Of a stretch of 64,000 bases of DNA, positions 61,048 to 64,000 are shown piece after piece (position 1 is the first letter of the stretch; each line of letters begins with the position of its first letter). The notes under the pieces were generated by a model. The model was given only the letters and a program-made list of their open reading frames with translations, made no database searches and had not been told where the DNA came from. Position numbers and translations under genes: made by a program. This stretch comes from Akkermansia sp. (GTDB lineage Bacteria; Verrucomicrobiota; Verrucomicrobiia; Verrucomicrobiales; Akkermansiaceae): assembly GCA_017435365.1 (NCBI GenBank), contig JAFSFD010000023.1:25884-89883 (forward strand), written 5' to 3'.

Positions 61048-61992
61048 ATGCGGAAATTGCTGTACATGGCCGGTATATCGCTGGCGCTGGGGAATATGAG
61101 CCCGGCGCAGGCCATGACTGTGCTGGAGCTGGACGAGCCCCGGCCGGTCACGGAGGAGGCGGCTGAGGCCCGCCAGCTGGGGCAGGCGTTTCTTCAGACC
61201 GCTTCCGAGATGTGGATGCTCCTGTCCGGTGTGAGCTGTAAACAGGATGCGGATGCCGCCGCCGCACGGTTTTCGGAGCTGGTCAGAATCACGTTTGAAC
61301 TGGATAACCGCCTGAGTTCGCTTCCTCTTATAGCGCCGGAGGCCGAATGCGTGGGCATGATGGATTCCGTGCAGCTGCGCATCCTGGAAACCATGGATGA
61401 CCTGCATGTGGAGTTCCTGAGCATCTGCCGCGCCCGTTGTTACGGCTCTGAGCCCCTGGTAAAGGCATTCGAACAGGCCATCGAACTGGGAATGTTTGCC
61501 GAGGAAGACCGGGAACTGCTGGAATCTCCCGGGGCGCCGCTGTCGGAGGAGGAGGCCCGCGCTGAAATCGCCCGTCTGGATCGCCTGGAAGAGCCCGATA
61601 AAGAGGTGCTGCAGGTTTTGGAGACGGTGATGGACGAGGAGGCCGCCTCTAAAGCTGCGGTGAAACTCACCTCGCTTTCCTTGCAACTGAAGCCCCTGGT
61701 TCCCGCGGCGGATATGGAGCACCGCGAATTCGCGCCGGAGGCTGCCGCAGCGGCTCAGGCGGTGCTGGCCCCGCTGGAGCCGATTCTGTGGGCCATCCGC
61801 AGCGAGATTGTGCGCATTGCCGCGCTGCCCGGCTATGAAGCCGAGACGTACGATGATTTTTCCGTGGCTCTCGACCTGGTGTTTGAAAGTCTGGGCGCCA
61901 CGCACACCAATCTTTTTGATTCTGTATTCGATGCCTCATTCCGCACCGACCTGGACAACGCGCTCCGGGAGAATTCCATCTCTTCACAATAA
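61048..61992 (+). CDS. Secreted helical protein, unknown
   Basis: The 314-residue product has a signal peptide (MRKLLYMAGISLALGN, likely cut after AQA near residue 22). The mature part is almost wholly helical, acidic and Ala/Glu/Leu-rich, with no recognised motif. It lies 18 bases before gatB on the same strand and shares its promoter, but a functional link is not apparent. Confidence 0.6.
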   Translation: MRKLLYMAGISLALGNMSPAQAMTVLELDEPRPVTEEAAEARQLGQAFLQTASEMWMLLSGVSCKQDADAAAARFSELVRITFELDNRLSSLPLIAPEAECVGMMDSVQLRILETMDDLHVEFLSICRARCYGSEPLVKAFEQAIELGMFAEEDRELLESPGAPLSEEEARAEIARLDRLEEPDKEVLQVLETVMDEEAASKAAVKLTSLSLQLKPLVPAADMEHREFAPEAAAAAQAVLAPLEPILWAIRSEIVRIAALPGYEAETYDDFSVALDLVFESLGATHTNLFDSVFDASFRTDLDNALRENSISSQ

Positions 61993-62010
61993 ACACACCA
62001 TCGTTCACAC

Positions 62011-63474
62011 ATGCCTGTTTCTGATTACCTCGTAACCATCGGTCTGGAAGTTCACTGCCAGATTAAGACTGAGACCAAAATGTTCTGCTCCTGCAAGGCC
62101 GGTTTTGGCTACGAACCGAACACGAATGTGTGCCCCACCTGTCTGGGGATGCCCGGCGCGCTGCCGGTGCTCAACAAGTTTGCCATTGAGCGTACCATTC
62201 TCACCGGCATGATGCTGGGCTGCACCACTCCGCCTGTTTCCAAGTGGGACCGCAAGAACTACTTCTATGCCGATATGCCCAAGAACTACCAGACCAGCCA
62301 GCTGGATCTGCCGCTCTGCATTGGTGGCGAGGTGCCGCTGTATGCCTGGGCCTACCCGGCAGATTGCAAGGTGAAGGCCGATGGCCCGGTGGTGCGCACG
62401 GTGAAGCTCGACCACATTCACCTGGAGGAGGACGCCGCCAAGCTCACTCACTACAGCGGTTATTCCGTGGTGGACTACAACCGAGGCGGCACCCCGCTCA
62501 TGGAGATTGTCTCTGCCCCCGACCTGACCAGCCCGGAGGAAACCTACGCCTACCTCAAGAGCCTGCAGCAGATGATGATCTGCGCCGGTATCTCCGATGC
62601 CGACATGGAGAAGGGCCAGATGCGCTGCGACGTGAACGTCTCCCTGCGTCCCAGGGGCCAGAAGGAACTGGGCGCCAAGATTGAGATGAAGAACATCAAC
62701 TCCATGTCCGCCGCCCGCCGCGCGCTCATCTACGAGATTCACCGCCAGGCTGAGGAACTGGATATGGGCATTGCCCAGGTGCAGTCCACCCGCCGCTGGG
62801 ATGACGCGCTGGGCGAAAGCATCGTGATGCGCACCAAGGAGAATGCCCACGACTACCGCTACCACACCTGCCCGGACCTCATCCCGGTGCAGACCGCTCC
62901 GCTGGTGGAGAAGGTGAAGCACGAGCTGCCCGAGCTGCCGGATGCCCTGCATGCCCGCCTGCAGAGCGACTATGGCCTGCCGGTGGCCGATGCCAACACC
63001 CTGGTGGGCGATTTCAAGCTCTGCCGCTACTTCGAGGAAGCCGCTGCCGGCAGCAAACACCCCCGCAAGGTGGCCAACTGGGTCATCAACAACCTCACCG
63101 CCGTGCTGGCCGAGAAAGAGCTGAACATCGAGACCTGCCCGCTGGCTCCCAAGGCACTGGCCGGGCTGGTGGATATCATCGAGGATGGCCTCGTTTCCAA
63201 CAACCAGGCCCGCGAAGTGCTCGAAAAAATGTGGGAAACCGGCATGACCGCCGCTGCGGCTGCCGATGCCATGGGCTTCAAGAAGACCGATACTAACGCG
63301 CTGGATGCCGTGGTAGCCCAGGTGCTGGAGGAGAACCCGGATATGGTAGCCATTGTGAAGGGTGGCAACATGAAGCTCATCAACGCCCTCACCGGCAAGG
63401 TGATGAAGGTGAGCAACCCCAAGCCCAACCCCAAGATGGTGACCGAAATCATCCTCGCTAAGCTCGGGCTGTAA
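62011..63474 (+). CDS. gatB: Asp-tRNA(Asn)/Glu-tRNA(Gln) amidotransferase subunit B
   Basis: GatB activates misacylated Glu-tRNA-Gln (or Asp-tRNA-Asn) with ATP and receives ammonia from GatA. The 487-residue protein has the catalytic-cradle N-terminus IGLEVHCQIKTETKMFC, a CPTCLGMPG zinc-site segment, RKNYFYADMPKNYQTSQ, NRGGTPLMEIVS and GQMRCDVNVSL, then the helical and YqeY-like tRNA-binding tail. gatA and gatC are not in the window. It implies indirect Gln- or Asn-tRNA synthesis. Confidence 0.96.
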   Translation: MPVSDYLVTIGLEVHCQIKTETKMFCSCKAGFGYEPNTNVCPTCLGMPGALPVLNKFAIERTILTGMMLGCTTPPVSKWDRKNYFYADMPKNYQTSQLDLPLCIGGEVPLYAWAYPADCKVKADGPVVRTVKLDHIHLEEDAAKLTHYSGYSVVDYNRGGTPLMEIVSAPDLTSPEETYAYLKSLQQMMICAGISDADMEKGQMRCDVNVSLRPRGQKELGAKIEMKNINSMSAARRALIYEIHRQAEELDMGIAQVQSTRRWDDALGESIVMRTKENAHDYRYHTCPDLIPVQTAPLVEKVKHELPELPDALHARLQSDYGLPVADANTLVGDFKLCRYFEEAAAGSKHPRKVANWVINNLTAVLAEKELNIETCPLAPKALAGLVDIIEDGLVSNNQAREVLEKMWETGMTAAAAADAMGFKKTDTNALDAVVAQVLEENPDMVAIVKGGNMKLINALTGKVMKVSNPKPNPKMVTEIILAKLGL

Positions 63475-63513
63475 AGAGGTCATCATAATCCGGGTATCTC
63501 TTGCCCCATCCGT

Positions 63514-63604
63514 CCGCGAGCCCCGGCTCGCGGATATCGTTCAGGCCGCCAGGCCTGAATATCGTCCACGCCGCAGGCGTGGATATCGTCCGCGCAAAGC
63601 GCGG
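63514..63604. repeat. Array of four short hairpins separated by ATATCGT(C/T)
   Basis: Four different perfect palindromic stems follow one another: CCGCGAGC/GCTCGCGG (63514-63533), CAGGCC/GGCCTG (63542-63557), CCACGCC/GGCGTGG (63566-63582) and CCGCGC/GCGCGG (63590-63604), with loops of 3-4 bases. Each is followed by ATATCGTT or ATATCGTC (one preceded by an extra A). Stem sequences differ while pairing is kept, so structure rather than sequence is conserved. Confidence 0.85.
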
Positions 63605-63745
63605 ATATCGTTCCCAATAAAGCTAAACCTGCCCACATAGCAACAGTTGGGAAACAAAGCCACCATCCACCACCGGTGAAAACAACCGCTCCGCGCCTGT
63701 GAGCTCCAATCCCCCGAGCCCTCCGGGCGCGCTAACTTTCTATTT

Positions 63746-63773
63746 GTCAATCGTCAATAGTCAATTGTCAATC
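63746..63773. repeat. Four tandem 7-bp repeats GTCAATN
   Basis: GTCAATC, GTCAATA, GTCAATT and GTCAATC follow each other without gaps, immediately before the 3' end of the recombinase gene. Confidence 0.75.
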
Positions 63774-63777
63774 CTTT

Positions 63778-64000
63778 TCATTCGGTCCAGAACTGGGGCG
63801 ATGCGTGAACTCCGTTCATGCACAGGTATCTGGTTCGCAGCAGCGTAGCATCCCGGTGTCCTATCTCCACCTGCAGCTCCGCGTAGCTGCGGAAGTGGCT
63901 CAGATGATAACTCGCAAAGGTATGCCGCAGCGCATCCTGCGGCCAGGGATGGGCAGGGGAGTTCCAGCCAGCTGCGCGGCGCAATTCCCGCCAGTGCCGC
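63778..64000 (-). CDS. Tyrosine recombinase/phage integrase, C-terminal end (5' part outside window)
   Basis: The frame is open to the window edge, so only about 73 C-terminal residues are visible. DALRHTFASYHLS is the box II region with the second catalytic Arg, EIGHRDATLLRTRYL carries the GHxx His and the Tyr nucleophile (in RTRY), and SPQFW closes it. A site-specific recombinase at this place suggests the edge of an integrated element to the right; whether it is intact cannot be seen. Its 3' end faces the hairpin array. Confidence 0.82.
   Translation of the reverse strand, partial: RHWRELRRAAGWNSPAHPWPQDALRHTFASYHLSHFRSYAELQVEIGHRDATLLRTRYLCMNGVHASPQFWTE

Larger units (their letters stand above)
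63475..63777. other. Intergenic region between gatB and the recombinase
   Basis: No gene is supported in these 303 bases; the short frames lack coding character. The region holds the hairpin array (63514-63604), an imperfect inverted repeat CCCACATAGCAACAGTTGGG (63632-63651) and four tandem 7-bp repeats (63746-63773). It lies between the 3' ends of two convergent genes. Confidence 0.7.

Noticed and set aside
62005..63486. A 493-codon open frame on the minus strand
   Set aside because: It is antisense to gatB and lacks recognisable domains.
63514..63604. Hairpin array considered as a CRISPR
   Set aside because: The constant part is only about 8 bases and the variable parts are palindromes of 15-20 bases; no cas gene is near.

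Overview
The window reads as chromosomal DNA of a GC-rich Gram-negative bacterium, most likely a Verrucomicrobiota member close to Akkermansia. This is inference. The supports are outer-membrane biogenesis genes (LptD, LptE, BamD, TonB, a TonB-dependent receptor), a secreted GH84 O-GlcNAcase-type glycosidase with a carbohydrate-binding module (mucin or host-glycan use), menaquinone synthesis, vitamin B12 scavenging, a McsA/McsB/ClpC cluster and a tiny bS22-like ribosomal protein. No rRNA, tRNA or CRISPR array was seen. Nearly all the sequence is densely coding.

Layout. 1-6.6 kb: serine hydrolase fragment, oligopeptide ABC ATPase, a minus-strand run pyrC-DUF3820-menA-lipoprotein-DUF2238, then birA. 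6.7-13.5 kb: alpha/beta-hydrolase-like protein, OmpA-domain protein, HAD phosphatase, bS22-like gene, ktrB-ktrA potassium uptake and a second HAD enzyme. 13.5-21.7 kb: secreted proteins, lipocalin, a bamD-lptE-rsmI run, purA and carA. 21.9-26 kb: a plus-strand cluster that starts with membrane-anchored DUF883/YqjE-like proteins and continues into a nucleotidyltransferase-GHMP kinase fusion, a second nucleotidyltransferase, a cupin and a GT25 glycosyltransferase. 26-35.7 kb: thrS-infC, an orphan umuD, a secreted Pro/Ala-rich protein, an oxidoreductase, a GH84-GNAT-MBL operon and a Nudix hydrolase. 35.8-41 kb: two small lipoproteins (one with a very basic tail), lptD and an OlsF-like double acyltransferase. 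41-45.6 kb: an operon of TonB-dependent receptor, family 5 binding protein and TonB behind a cobalamin riboswitch. 45.6-53.2 kb: folate cyclo-ligase, PgeF, MarR regulator, valS and two secreted unknowns, one caspase-like. 53.2-64 kb: clpC-mcsB-mcsA, mutL, a multi-pass membrane protein, a secreted unknown, gatB, an array of small hairpins and the end of a tyrosine recombinase.

Two themes stand out. First, many sigma70-like promoters place the -10 box only 6-13 nt before the start codon, so leaderless or nearly leaderless mRNAs look common; this fixes several start sites. Second, several enzyme homologues have lost family-defining catalytic residues: CarA (Cys and His of the glutaminase), McsB (Cys, Glu and nucleotide-binding motifs), MutL (endonuclease motif) and an alpha/beta hydrolase (Ser nucleophile). 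The CarA case predicts carbamoyl phosphate made from free ammonia rather than glutamine.
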